Below are positions 8,033 to 16,940 of a stretch of 64,000 bases of DNA, one piece after another. Each line of letters begins with the position of its first letter. Position 1 is the stretch's first letter. Under the pieces are notes generated by a model that did not search any database, was not told the origin of the DNA, and saw only the letters and a program-made list of their open reading frames with translations. The translations under genes and the position numbers were made by a program. The DNA comes from Acidimicrobiaceae bacterium (GTDB lineage Bacteria; Actinomycetota; Acidimicrobiia; Acidimicrobiales; RAAP-2). Location: the NCBI GenBank assembly GCA_003133325.1, contig PKXA01000052.1, positions 73,166 to 137,165 of the forward strand, written 5' to 3'.

Positions 8033-9609
8033 CGCGGCACACCTGGCGCACCATGCCGATGAAAGAGAGTATGAGGCAGCAGGCCACCGACCTGGGCCAG
8101 GCCATGCTCTTGGTCATCGCTCTGATCGCGATACTCGTCGCAGTGCCGGTTGCGATCAGCGTCCTGGCTGTGGGCCAGGTATCTACCAGCGAGAATGCTG
8201 CCTTGATGGTTCAGGCCAAGCAGGCCGCCCAGGCCGGGATCAGCGACTACATAAATTACGTCCAGGCTGACTCGACGTACACCAAGTACTGCAGTAGTGG
8301 AATGACCAGCGGAGCAACACAGTGGGCATGCCCTGGATCGACGTCGCCCGCGCCGACGCTGACCAATCCCGCGTTCGTCAATTCGCCCACCTTGGCAGGA
8401 AAGTGGTATTCCGACGGTTCGACGATGCGAGGTGTCGCAAATGGGACCCCGTCGTACCGTTACGTAGTCAATTCTCCCAATACGGCCAATCCGGCCCTGG
8501 TCCTCATCTACTCCATCGGCCAGGCAGGGACGGCCGCAGGCCAGCACGTGTCTGCCACCGAGGCAGCCGCTCTGACCGTCTGCGCCTCCGGCTGCTTGAC
8601 TCCGACAGCCGGAGTGTCGTGCATCAAAGTTCCCAACAGAGCGGTGAGCGCCAAAATTGTCGCCTACGGGGCACAAGGTGGGGGTGGTGGGTCGGATGCA
8701 GCGGGAGGTGTTGGCGCACTATTGACCGCCACGGTGCTGGTGACCGCGGGGCACACGCTGGACACCTATCCGGGTCAACCCGGGCAGGCCGGCAACCCGC
8801 AGCTACTCAATCTTCTCGACCTGTTGGCCGGCGCCGGTGGTGCCGGCGGAGTGCCACTATCGGGAGCGTGTCCATTACCCCAGACTTATTCGCCGCCGGA
8901 CCTGGGTGGAGGCAACGGTGCCCTGCCTGGCGGCCTTGCCGACGTCCTCACTGACGGCGGCGGTGGGGGGGGAGGGGCAACGATGGTCTTCGACGCCACC
9001 GCCACAACCAACAATATGGTCGCGGTAGCCGGCGGCGGTGGCGGGGGAGGAGCCGGGGACCTCTTGCAATTTCTGGGCGGCCCGCCCGGTGCCGGTGGCT
9101 CAGCCGGTAGCAGCCCACCGGGATCGGGCGGAACGGCCGCCGGTCTCCTCTTGGTGTTTCCCGCCGCACCGGGAGGAACGGGCGGTACCTGGGCAGTTCC
9201 GCCAGGTCCGGGGCTGTGCGCATCGACGACCGTTGCCGGTGGAACAGGAACGGCGCCTGGCAATGCCTGCGGTCAAAACGGGTATCTCCCCACCAATCTC
9301 CTCGGTGCGCTCACCGGTGGAGGAGGAGGAGGAGGTGGTGGCTATAGCGCCTCGTCACTCGGCGGAGGCGGCGGCGGGACCACTGGTGGCCTCCTTGGCA
9401 TTGCCGTCGGCTCGGGAGGCGGCGGCGGCGCCGGCTATTCCTATGCGAACAATGGGCCATGTCCCGCGCCCACGATTGTTCCCGCTGCCTACCCGACGGG
9501 CGACACCACTGGAGCCGGCCAGATCTCGATCACCTTCTTTGCCGGAGCTTGCGGCACCAACCCGCTCACCACGGTCACCGGGACTATTCGTGCCGCCGCG
9601 GCTCCGTAG
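8029..9609 (+). CDS. Membrane-anchored glycine-rich surface protein, PilX-like N-terminus
   Basis: A 526-residue protein with an N-terminal anchor (LGQAMLLVIALIAILVAVPVAISVLAVGQ, residues about 24-52) without the Glu-5 motif, as in PilX-type proteins of pilus operons. A region of about 130 residues follows with paired Cys. From residue ~205 to the end it is a glycine-rich domain: runs of GGGGGG alternate with short hydrophobic or Asn/Pro-rich turns, and AYGAQGGGGG resembles the opening of glycine-rich surface-protein domains. It is last in the pilin operon and overlaps its predecessor by ATGA. The likely role is a pilus-tip or surface-exposed structural or adhesive component. Its 3' end overlaps the convergent hydrolase gene by 26 bases. 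Confidence 0.8.
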   Translation: MTRHTWRTMPMKESMRQQATDLGQAMLLVIALIAILVAVPVAISVLAVGQVSTSENAALMVQAKQAAQAGISDYINYVQADSTYTKYCSSGMTSGATQWACPGSTSPAPTLTNPAFVNSPTLAGKWYSDGSTMRGVANGTPSYRYVVNSPNTANPALVLIYSIGQAGTAAGQHVSATEAAALTVCASGCLTPTAGVSCIKVPNRAVSAKIVAYGAQGGGGGSDAAGGVGALLTATVLVTAGHTLDTYPGQPGQAGNPQLLNLLDLLAGAGGAGGVPLSGACPLPQTYSPPDLGGGNGALPGGLADVLTDGGGGGGGATMVFDATATTNNMVAVAGGGGGGGAGDLLQFLGGPPGAGGSAGSSPPGSGGTAAGLLLVFPAAPGGTGGTWAVPPGPGLCASTTVAGGTGTAPGNACGQNGYLPTNLLGALTGGGGGGGGGYSASSLGGGGGGTTGGLLGIAVGSGGGGGAGYSYANNGPCPAPTIVPAAYPTGDTTGAGQISITFFAGACGTNPLTTVTGTIRAAAAP

Positions 9610-10399
9610 CCGCCGCCACCTCTCCGGCCCGCTCGACGGCTCGGCGGACGAACGAGGCGAACCCGTCAGGGTGAGACAAGTGGGCCCCGTGGAAAGCACC
9701 CGGAATGTCGAAGAGTTCGGCGTTCGGGGTGTGCTCGACCAGCCACGCCACACCGGCCCGGTGGTGGGGGACCGACCGGCCACCGCGGCCGAAGAGGGCG
9801 GGGATCCGCATGGACGTGACATCGAACGGTGGATCACTGACCCGGATGGCGTTCAGTTCCGCCACCAGAGCCGGCCCGTCGGCCCGCCGTTCGGCCTGGG
9901 AGGATTCGGACAGCCGGTCCCAGGCACCGTCCCCGACGACCCGTCGGAAGAATCGCTCGGCTTCGGTATCGGGATCGTCGCGGAGTTTCTGCCTTCGCGC
10001 CGAGCCACTGCCACTCGTCCAAAGCGGTAGCCACGGAAGGGGAGGCTCGTAGGCGGCCACCGAGGTGATGGAGTTGGTGGGGTCACCGCGAAGGGCGGCC
10101 CCGATGGCAATCGTCCCGCCGTAGCTGTGTCCGATCACCACCGCCGGTCGCCCACCGATCACGCTCACCAGATCGTCGATCTGTCCATCGATGCTGGTGT
10201 GCAGTGGAAAGGCGCTACGAGAGCGGTGGTAGCCGCGCCGGTCATAGACGACTGTATGGAGATCGCCGAGCCGACGCAGTACCCGGGCGAAGCTGGTGGA
10301 CCTGTCGAGAGACCCGTGGACCAGCACCACCACCGGGTCCCCGGGCGGCCATTCCGAGGGAACGTGCTCGGTGACTGCCAATCCGCTCACGTGCTTCAT
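9584..10399 (-). CDS. Alpha/beta hydrolase
   Basis: A 271-residue alpha/beta-hydrolase fold protein. It shows VVVLVHGSLDRS (oxyanion region), YDRRGYHRS, the nucleophile elbow IGHSYGG (Ser), a helical cap, and a C-terminal GAFHGAHLSHPDG carrying the catalytic His. No signal peptide is present, so it is cytoplasmic. It could be an esterase, lactonase or epoxide-hydrolase-like enzyme; the substrate is unknown. It is convergent with the pilin operon and overlaps its last gene by 26 bases on the opposite strand. Confidence 0.88.
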   Translation of the reverse strand: MKHVSGLAVTEHVPSEWPPGDPVVVLVHGSLDRSTSFARVLRRLGDLHTVVYDRRGYHRSRSAFPLHTSIDGQIDDLVSVIGGRPAVVIGHSYGGTIAIGAALRGDPTNSITSVAAYEPPLPWLPLWTSGSGSARRQKLRDDPDTEAERFFRRVVGDGAWDRLSESSQAERRADGPALVAELNAIRVSDPPFDVTSMRIPALFGRGGRSVPHHRAGVAWLVEHTPNAELFDIPGAFHGAHLSHPDGFASFVRRAVERAGEVAAATEPRRHE

Positions 10400-10515
10400 G
10401 TCGCCCGTCAGCCTGTCAGATGGCCGTCAGATGCCGCCACCGGACGATTCATTTGTCTGATCTGAAGGTCGGCATAATCGCAGTTCACACCGGCTGTCTG
10501 TGCCCGATCTTCAGC

Positions 10516-10562
10516 AAATATGGGCCGAAATGGCCCGAAATCCGCGCCTTGGGTCCATATTT
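10516..10562. promoter_or_regulatory. Nested inverted repeats upstream of hup
   Basis: AAATATGG (10516-10523) and CCATATTT (10555-10562) form perfect 8-base arms, with GGGCC-GAAAT-GGCCC nested at 10522-10536. They end about 38 bases before the GTG start of the HU gene. They could be an operator or a 5'-UTR structure. A possible promoter (TTGTCT, 16 bases, TAATCG) lies upstream at 10453-10480. Confidence 0.4.
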
Positions 10563-10600
10563 CGTGCATTGTGGTGGCTTCCGTAAACGAAGGAGACAGA

Positions 10601-10909
10601 GTGCCCATTACCAAAACAGACCTGATTGCGGCGGTTGCAGCCCACACCGATTCGACCATCAAAGACGTTGCTGCCGTGTTGGCGGGTTTCGAGGATGTCG
10701 TGGTGGCTAACGTCGCCAAGGGCGAGAAGATCGTCATGACAGGATTCCTGACGTTCGACCGTGGAGAGCGGGCCGCCCGCACCGGTCGCAACCCACAGAC
10801 GGGTGAGGCCATCCAGATTGCCGCTTCGAAGAACCCGAAGGTGAGTGCAGGCGCGTCGTTCAAGAAGATCGTGAACGGCAAGGCTCCGGCTCCCAAGATC
10901 AACAAGTAA
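10601..10909 (+). CDS. HU-family DNA-binding protein
   Basis: A 102-residue nucleoid protein of the HU/IHF family, which binds and bends DNA as a dimer. It has the full core: a helical dimerisation region (ITKTDLIAAVAAHTDS), GFEDVVVANVAKGEKIVMTGFLTF, the arm RAARTGRNPQTGE and the terminal VSAGASFKKIVNG. The C-terminal tail is short (KAPAPKINK) and lacks the long Lys/Ala tail of mycobacterial HupB. The GTG at 10601 is chosen because AAGGAGA lies just upstream and MPITKTDL is the usual HU beginning. It is a single gene followed by a strong hairpin. Confidence 0.95.
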   Translation: MPITKTDLIAAVAAHTDSTIKDVAAVLAGFEDVVVANVAKGEKIVMTGFLTFDRGERAARTGRNPQTGEAIQIAASKNPKVSAGASFKKIVNGKAPAPKINK

Positions 10910-10930
10910 CAACGCACAGTTTGTGAACAG

Positions 10931-10961
10931 ATGCCGGTCCGGGGACTCCCCGGGCCGGCAT
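10931..10961 (+). terminator. Strong GC hairpin after hup
   Basis: The 14-base arms 10931-10944 and 10948-10961 pair around a 3-base loop (ACT) with a single G-T pair. There is no T-tract, as is common in high-GC actinobacteria. It can serve hup and, in the other orientation, queE, which ends at 11030. Confidence 0.7.
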
Positions 10962-11029
10962 GTGCGCGTCCAACCCCAGAATCGGCGGTGCAGGGAGCGG
11001 CGCAGTACGCCACCGTGCGCGGCGGCGGA

Positions 11030-11821
11030 TCAGAGCTGGCCGATGGCCTTGTGGGTCTGCGGGACCACCCGAACGTGGGGATACCTCCACAGCGCCAGTT
11101 CCTGAAGGGTGAGCACATCGTCAGGAGTGGGCGCCAACGTCACGGTGGCGAATGGGGTCACCGGCTGCAGGTAGATCACCGGCTCGGCCCCCGGGTTCCG
11201 AGCTGCCGCCTCCGCCACCATCGCCACTGCCTTCGACAACTCGTCGGTGTCGGTGTGGGCTCCGACCACGATCTTCACCCAGGTGTCGACCCCGGCCCGA
11301 AGGGCGACATCGAGGAACCGCTGCTGCCGTGACGGGTCCACTCGTTCCCCGTCGACGCTCGGGAGTTTCACATCCATGCTCACGTAGGTCAGCCACCCGA
11401 CGAGCTCTTCGAGACCGTGCACCAGGGTGCCGTTGGTCTCCGCCATCAGAGGCATGCCCAACTCGGCCAGCTTCGGGAACAGACCGACCAAACGCCTCGA
11501 CTGCATGAGTGGCTCGCCGCCGGTGACGCTGACCGAGTGATGGGGCATGGCTCGCCACAGTCGATCCACCGCGTCGACCACCGACTCGACGGTCAACGGG
11601 CTCTCCACCCTGTCCCAGTCCCGTCGTCCCGGTGTCCGCTCGATCCGGCACGGCCCCGGGCGCTTCTCGAGGGCTTCGGGTTGATCACAGTACGCACAGC
11701 GGATGTTGCACCCGGTCATTCGAAGGAATACCTGGCGGGTGCCGACCAGAGCCGCCTCGCCCTGGATGGCCGAGAACACCTCGGAGACGAGCAGATCCGA
11801 GGGTGCTCGCGAGCCTGTCAC
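11030..11821 (-). CDS. queE: 7-carboxy-7-deazaguanine synthase
   Basis: A 263-residue radical SAM enzyme that converts 6-carboxy-tetrahydropterin to 7-carboxy-7-deazaguanine. The cluster motif CNIRCAYC is near residue 38, preceded by SEVFSAIQGEAALVG, a QueE hallmark. SVTGGEPL (SAM-binding GGE) and AETNGTL follow. An insert of about 30 residues after the Cys motif lengthens it compared with the smallest QueE proteins. It is last in a queD-queC-queE operon, its start overlapping the end of queC. Confidence 0.95.
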   Translation of the reverse strand: MTGSRAPSDLLVSEVFSAIQGEAALVGTRQVFLRMTGCNIRCAYCDQPEALEKRPGPCRIERTPGRRDWDRVESPLTVESVVDAVDRLWRAMPHHSVSVTGGEPLMQSRRLVGLFPKLAELGMPLMAETNGTLVHGLEELVGWLTYVSMDVKLPSVDGERVDPSRQQRFLDVALRAGVDTWVKIVVGAHTDTDELSKAVAMVAEAAARNPGAEPVIYLQPVTPFATVTLAPTPDDVLTLQELALWRYPHVRVVPQTHKAIGQL

Positions 11822-12498
11822 CGGCCGGTGAGGGCCGGGTCGTCCATACCGGCTTCGGAAAAGCCGCGCACCCGCAGCAGGCAGGCATCACAAACCCCGC
11901 AGGGATTCGTCCCTCCCTGGTAACACGACCAGGTCAGCTGTAGGGGTGCTTTGTGGTCGATGCCCAGCCGCACGATGTCCGCTTTGGTCAACTTGATGAG
12001 CGGGGTCCGGATCTCGATCGGGTCGCCTTCGACGCCGCGTTTCTGGCCGGTGGCGGCCACCTGCCGGAACGCCTCGATGAACTCGGGCCGACAATCCGGG
12101 TACCCCGAGTAGTCGATGGCATTCACCCCGATCCATACCGCGTCGAGACCCCGGGCCTCAGCTACCCCAAGCGCCACGGCCAAAAAGATCGAATTCCGGG
12201 CGGGCACGTAGGTGACCGGTATGCCCTCCCCGGTCCCGCCCGCGGGCACTGCGATGGAGGGATCGGTGAGCGCGGAGCCTCCCCAGGCCGAGGTGTCGAG
12301 ACTGACCACCAGGTGCTCGGCCCGGAAGTGGCCGACCACACCGGCGGCATGGTCGAGCTCGGTACGGTGCCGTTGGCCGTAGTCGAAGGTGAGGGCCACC
12401 GGCGGCTTGCCGCCTTCGGCCTCGGCCAGCGCCATGCACACGGTGGAGTCGAGTCCACCCGAGAGGACGACCAGGTGCCCGCGGCCTCGGTCGCTCAT
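11818..12498 (-). CDS. queC: 7-cyano-7-deazaguanine synthase
   Basis: A 226-residue ATP-dependent enzyme that turns 7-carboxy-7-deazaguanine and ammonia into preQ0. It carries the PP-loop VVLSGGLDSTVCMA near the N-terminus, TFDYGQRHRTEL, PARNSIFLAVALGVAEARG, GVNAIDYSGYPDCRPEF, and a zinc site of four cysteines (SCYQGGTNPCGVCDAC) near the C-terminus. All diagnostic residues are present. The start at 12498 overlaps the queD stop. Confidence 0.97.
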   Translation of the reverse strand: MSDRGRGHLVVLSGGLDSTVCMALAEAEGGKPPVALTFDYGQRHRTELDHAAGVVGHFRAEHLVVSLDTSAWGGSALTDPSIAVPAGGTGEGIPVTYVPARNSIFLAVALGVAEARGLDAVWIGVNAIDYSGYPDCRPEFIEAFRQVAATGQKRGVEGDPIEIRTPLIKLTKADIVRLGIDHKAPLQLTWSCYQGGTNPCGVCDACLLRVRGFSEAGMDDPALTGR

Positions 12499-12866
12499 GA
12501 CGTCTCGTCGACGGTGAGGTCCACCCACGATCCCGGGGTCTCCCACAGGCGCAGGGCGGAAACAGGGAGACCACCCATGGTCAACAGCTCCCACGCCCGA
12601 TGGGCCAGTAGCTCGGCGGTGGGGTTGTCGAGCACTTCGTTGAGGTCCCGGTGGTCCCACCGGTCGATGACCTCACGGGTGACCACCGAGTGCAGAATGT
12701 CGAAGTCGATCACCACGCCGTTGGCGTCGAGGCCTCCGGCCACCGTCACGTCGAGTCGGTAGGAATGACCATGGAGGTTGCGGCACTTTCCGGTGTGCCA
12801 CTCCAGACGATGGGCGGCTTCGAAGGTGAAGGTGCAGCTGACGCTGGTTTGGATGGCTCCCACCAT
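12495..12866 (-). CDS. queD: 6-carboxy-5,6,7,8-tetrahydropterin synthase
   Basis: A 123-residue QueD/PTPS-family enzyme that makes 6-carboxytetrahydropterin from dihydroneopterin triphosphate. It has FTFEAAHRLEWHTGKCRNLHGHSYRLDV, with zinc His residues and the catalytic Cys, here split across that segment, plus DFDILHSVV, DHRDLNE and the C-terminal WETPGSWVDL. The ATG at 12866 (MVGAIQTSVS) matches the usual family beginning; an ATG at 12908 would add 14 residues. It is first in the queDCE operon. The GTP cyclohydrolase step and queF/tgt are not in the window, so whether the product feeds tRNA queuosine or DNA 7-deazaguanine cannot be decided here. Confidence 0.93.
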   Translation of the reverse strand: MVGAIQTSVSCTFTFEAAHRLEWHTGKCRNLHGHSYRLDVTVAGGLDANGVVIDFDILHSVVTREVIDRWDHRDLNEVLDNPTAELLAHRAWELLTMGGLPVSALRLWETPGSWVDLTVDETS

Positions 12867-12940
12867 GTGAACGCTAACCCACCCGTTTAGCGGTCGTCTC
12901 GAGTCCATGGCCGCGTATCGGCCCCATTAGGCTGTCCTCA

Positions 12941-15900
12941 ATGGATGACACCATCGGATCAGACGTCTCAGGAGGATCGAACCCGGCGCGCCCGGCTACT
13001 ACGACCGGGGCGTTCGGGCCCAACGCCTGGCTGGTCGAGGACATGTATGACAGTTACCGCGCCGACCCGACGTCGGTGTCGGAGTCGTGGCGGGAGTTCT
13101 TCACCGACTATCGACCGGCGGTGTCTCCGGCACCTGGCGCTCCGGCGGGCGGCGCTCCGGCGGGCGGCGCTCCGGCACCTGGCGCCCCGGCGCCCGCTCC
13201 AACCCCGGCGAAGTCGGCTCCGGCCGCGAAGACCAGCCCACCTGCTGCCGGGTCCAATGGCACGTCGGCGGGGGAGAAGGTCACCCCGCTCCGTGGTGCC
13301 GCCGGTCGCATTGTCATCAACATGCAGGCCTCCCTCGAGGTGCCCACCGCCACCAGTGTGAGGGTGGTGCCGGCCAAGCTGTTGGAGGTCAACCGCACCA
13401 TCATCAACAACCAGCTGTTGCGCGCTACCGGAGGCAAGGTCAGCTTCACCCACCTCATCGGGTATGCGGTGGTGAAGAGCCTGGTGGCGGTTCCCGCCAT
13501 GAACGCCAGCTTTGTGGCCGATTCGGACGGCAAGGGAACCCCCGGGGTGATCCGGCATCACCATGTGGGCCTCGGCCTGGCCGTGGACGTGGAGAAGTCC
13601 GACGGTTCACGCACCCTGATGGTGCCGTGCATCACCGATGCCGACAGCCGTGACTTCCGTGGCTTCGTGGGTGCCTACGAAGAGTTGGTACGCAAAATTC
13701 ACATCAACAAGATCTCCCCCGACGATTTCGCCGGCACCACTGTCACGTTGACCAACCCGGGCACCCTCGGCACCGTTCAGTCGGTGCCCCGCCTGATGCC
13801 GGGTCAAGGGGTCATCGTCGGGGTGGGAGCGCTCGGGGTCCCCTCCGGCTTCGAAGCCACCGACCCTCATACCCTGGCCGAGCTGGGGGTGGGCAAGACG
13901 GTCACCCTCACCTCCACCTACGACCACCGCATCATCCAAGGGGCGGAGTCGGGGCTGTTCCTCGCTCACATATCCGAGTGCCTGATCGGGAAGCACGACT
14001 TCTACGACGAGGTATTTGCCGCCCTCGAGATCCCCTACGAGCCGGTGCGGTGGGAGAAGGACACCAACGACACCGAGGACACCGTGGAGGGCATTCACGA
14101 GCGCCTGCTGAAACAGGTCCATGTGCAGACCCTCATCAACATGTACCGGGTACGCGGCCATCTCATCGCCCATCTCGATCCCCTCGATGCCGAATCACCC
14201 GATCTCCATCCCGAGTTGGACCCGCTCCACTATGGCCTCACCATCTGGGACCTGCCCCGCCGCTACGTGGCCGATGGGCTGGCCGGCCAGGACAACGCCA
14301 CCCTCGACGAGATCCTCCACACACTGCGAAACGCCTACTGCCGCACCCTCGGCGTCGAGTACATGCACATTCAGGATCTGGCCCAGAAGCGGTGGATCCA
14401 ACAGCACGTGGAGGGGGTGTCGTCGGAGCTCTCGCCCGACCAGCAGCGCCACATCCTCGACCGCCTGGGTGCGGCCGAGGTCTTCGAGCGGTTCCTCCAC
14501 TCCCGCTATGTCGGACAGAAGAGGTTCGGTTTGGAAGGGGCCGAGTCGGCCATCGTCCTCCTCGACACCATCCTCGACGAAGCGGTGACCGAACGCCTCG
14601 TCGAAGCGGTGATGGGGATGTCCCACCGGGGACGGCTCAACGTGCTGGCCAACATCGTCGGGAAGTCCTACCACGAGATCTTCGAAGAGTTCGAGGGCAA
14701 TCTCGACCCCGAGTCGGTACAGGGTTCGGGCGATGTGAAGTACCACAAGGGGGCCTCCGGGGTCTTCACCGGTCGTTCGGGTGGCACCATTCCGGTGTCG
14801 TTGGCCTCCAATCCCTCCCACCTCGAAGCGGTGGACCCGGTGGTGGTGGGTATGGTGCGGGCCAAACAGGATGCCCTCGGCGGCGAGCGGGGGAGCGGGA
14901 AGCGACTCGAGGATGGCACCGGCGAGCCGTTCCCGGTGGTGCCGATATTGCTGCACGGCGACGCCGCCTTCGCCGGGCAGGGAGTGGTGGCCGAAACCCT
15001 CAACCTGTCAGGTCTGGCCGGTTACCGCACCGGCGGGACGATTCACATCGTCATCAACAATCAACTGGGCTTCACCACCGCCCCCGAGGCTGCCCGCACG
15101 TCGGTGTATCCGACCGATGTGGCCAAAATGGTGCAGGCGCCGATCTTCCACGTGAACGGGGATGATCCCGAAGCCTGCGTCCGGGCCGCCCGGCTGGCGT
15201 TCGGGTTTCGTCAGACCTTCCACAAGGACGTGGTCATCGACATGGTCTGCTACCGGCGCCATGGCCACAACGAGGGGGACGACCCCAGCTATACCCAACC
15301 GTTGATGTACGCCCTCATCGAGGCCAAGCGCTCAGTGCGCAAGCTCTACACCGAGGCACTGGTTCGCCGGGGTGACATCACCATCGAGGAGGCAGAGGAA
15401 GCACTCGACAGGTTCTCCGCCCGTCTGCAGGCAGCCCTGGACGAGACCCGGGCCGAGGCGGAGTCGTCGGCGGGCGTCACGCCCACCCTCCCCGCCTATT
15501 TGGTGCCCGACCTGTCCATCCCGGCGATCGAGACCGGCGTGGACTCGTCGGTCATCAGCCGCCTGGCCACTGCGGTGAGCTCGGTGCCGGAAGGTTTCGT
15601 GATCCATCCCAAACTCGTCCGCCAGTTCGAGGGCCGGGACAAAGTGGTGGCCGACGGGGAGGTGGACTGGGCATTGGGCGAAGCCATGGCGTTCGGGTCC
15701 CTATTGCTCGAAGGCACCAATGTGCGCCTCACCGGCCAGGACACCCGGCGGGGGACCTTTTCCCATCGTCACGCGGTTCTGGTCGACAACGTCACCGGGG
15801 TCGAATACGTCCCATTGGCCCAACTCGAAGGCGGTCGGTTCACCGTCCTGGACTCACTGCTCTCCGAGTACGCATGCGTGGGTTTCGAGTACGGCTACTC

Positions 15901-16693
15901 GGTGGAGGCGCCATCGGACCTGGTGGCGTGGGAGGCGCAGTTCGGCGACTTCTGGAACGGGGCCGAGATCATCGTCGACAACTTTCTGGTGGCGGCCGAG
16001 GACAAGTGGGACCAGCAGTCCGGGTTGGTCCTGCTCCTGCCCCATGGGTATGAGGGCCAGGGCCCCGAGCACTCCTCGGCGCGAATCGAGCGCTTCCTCA
16101 CCCTGTGTGCCCGGGGCAACATCCGGGTGACAAATCCCACCACCGCCGCCCAGTACTTCCACCTGCTCCGTGCCCAGGTAAAGCTGGCCGAACGCCGACC
16201 CCTGGTGGTGTTCACCCCCAAGTCGCTGCTTCGGGCCCGTCAGGCCCGGTCCCCCATCGAGGCCTTCTCTGCCGGGTCGTTCGCCGAGGTCCTCGACGAT
16301 CCGATCACTGCCCGCGAAGGGTTCGATCCGTCGGGCGTGACCCGGGTGGTGCTGTGCTCGGGAAAGGTCGCTTACGACGCCATGGGCCGCCGGGACGAAC
16401 TCGACGGGGCCGGCGTGGTTGTCGTCAGGGTCGAGCAGCTCTATCCCTGGCCCTCAGCCGAAATCACCGAGGTGCTGGAGCGCTACCCGAATGCCGTCGA
16501 GGTGGTGTGGTTGCAGGAAGAGCCCGAAAACATGGGGGCATGGAACTTTGTCCATCTGCATCTGCACTCTCTGCTGCGTGACACCCACTCGTTGACCCAC
16601 GTGAGCCGGGCGGAGTCGGCCAGCCCGGCCTCGGGGAGCGCCGCTCTCCACCGTTTGGAACAGGACGATCTATTGATCCGCGCCATTGGCTGA
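12941..16693 (+). CDS. kgd: Multifunctional 2-oxoglutarate decarboxylase/dehydrogenase E1-E2 (Kgd type)
   Basis: A 1250-residue actinobacterial SucA/Kgd protein that joins a succinyltransferase-like E2 core to a thiamine-dependent E1 and works in the TCA cycle, handing acyl groups to lipoylated E2/E3. Domains in order: an E1 N-terminal peptide (GPNAWLVEDMYDSYRADPTS, residues 26-45), an Ala/Pro/Gly linker (55-105), the E2 catalytic core (about 115-360, with STYDHRIIQGAESG near 327), then the E1 domains. E1 motifs include GMSHRGRLNVLANI near 561, HGDAAFAGQGVVAE near 672 and RRHGHNEGDDPSYTQP. No lipoyl domain is present, as in mycobacteria. Length matches the family. It is a single gene, divergent from the que operon. 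Confidence 0.97.
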   Translation: MDDTIGSDVSGGSNPARPATTTGAFGPNAWLVEDMYDSYRADPTSVSESWREFFTDYRPAVSPAPGAPAGGAPAGGAPAPGAPAPAPTPAKSAPAAKTSPPAAGSNGTSAGEKVTPLRGAAGRIVINMQASLEVPTATSVRVVPAKLLEVNRTIINNQLLRATGGKVSFTHLIGYAVVKSLVAVPAMNASFVADSDGKGTPGVIRHHHVGLGLAVDVEKSDGSRTLMVPCITDADSRDFRGFVGAYEELVRKIHINKISPDDFAGTTVTLTNPGTLGTVQSVPRLMPGQGVIVGVGALGVPSGFEATDPHTLAELGVGKTVTLTSTYDHRIIQGAESGLFLAHISECLIGKHDFYDEVFAALEIPYEPVRWEKDTNDTEDTVEGIHERLLKQVHVQTLINMYRVRGHLIAHLDPLDAESPDLHPELDPLHYGLTIWDLPRRYVADGLAGQDNATLDEILHTLRNAYCRTLGVEYMHIQDLAQKRWIQQHVEGVSSELSPDQQRHILDRLGAAEVFERFLHSRYVGQKRFGLEGAESAIVLLDTILDEAVTERLVEAVMGMSHRGRLNVLANIVGKSYHEIFEEFEGNLDPESVQGSGDVKYHKGASGVFTGRSGGTIPVSLASNPSHLEAVDPVVVGMVRAKQDALGGERGSGKRLEDGTGEPFPVVPILLHGDAAFAGQGVVAETLNLSGLAGYRTGGTIHIVINNQLGFTTAPEAARTSVYPTDVAKMVQAPIFHVNGDDPEACVRAARLAFGFRQTFHKDVVIDMVCYRRHGHNEGDDPSYTQPLMYALIEAKRSVRKLYTEALVRRGDITIEEAEEALDRFSARLQAALDETRAEAESSAGVTPTLPAYLVPDLSIPAIETGVDSSVISRLATAVSSVPEGFVIHPKLVRQFEGRDKVVADGEVDWALGEAMAFGSLLLEGTNVRLTGQDTRRGTFSHRHAVLVDNVTGVEYVPLAQLEGGRFTVLDSLLSEYACVGFEYGYSVEAPSDLVAWEAQFGDFWNGAEIIVDNFLVAAEDKWDQQSGLVLLLPHGYEGQGPEHSSARIERFLTLCARGNIRVTNPTTAAQYFHLLRAQVKLAERRPLVVFTPKSLLRARQARSPIEAFSAGSFAEVLDDPITAREGFDPSGVTRVVLCSGKVAYDAMGRRDELDGAGVVVVRVEQLYPWPSAEITEVLERYPNAVEVVWLQEEPENMGAWNFVHLHLHSLLRDTHSLTHVSRAESASPASGSAALHRLEQDDLLIRAIG

Positions 16694-16940
16694 AGTTCGT
16701 CCCGTCTGATGTGTCGGCCCGGGTCGACCGGTCAGGCCAGAAAGTCTTGAAGTAGCCCCGATCAGGGTCTGCACACTGCACTGATCCACAAGTGCGGTGA
16801 TGGCCACATTGTCGGTTTTGGCATCAGTGGGAGCCGTGGTCCATGTGACCAGTTCCGCGTTGCGGGTCCGAGACCATGTCGGCCGAGAACCCCTTCCGCC
16901 ACCAGTTTATTACGGAAGGATCTACTAATAATCTTCCGTT
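16694..16940. other. Intergenic region with a palindrome before a Fic remnant
   Basis: 247 bases after kgd without a recognisable gene. At its end ACGGAAG (16912-16918) and CTTCCGT (16933-16939) form an inverted repeat touching the ATG at 16941. A third CGGAAGG follows inside that frame. This could be an operator for the downstream broken gene. Confidence 0.4.

Noticed and set aside
12866..12941. Search for a preQ1-type riboswitch before queD
   Set aside because: The divergent gap to kgd is only about 75 bases and I see no preQ1 aptamer-like structure in it.
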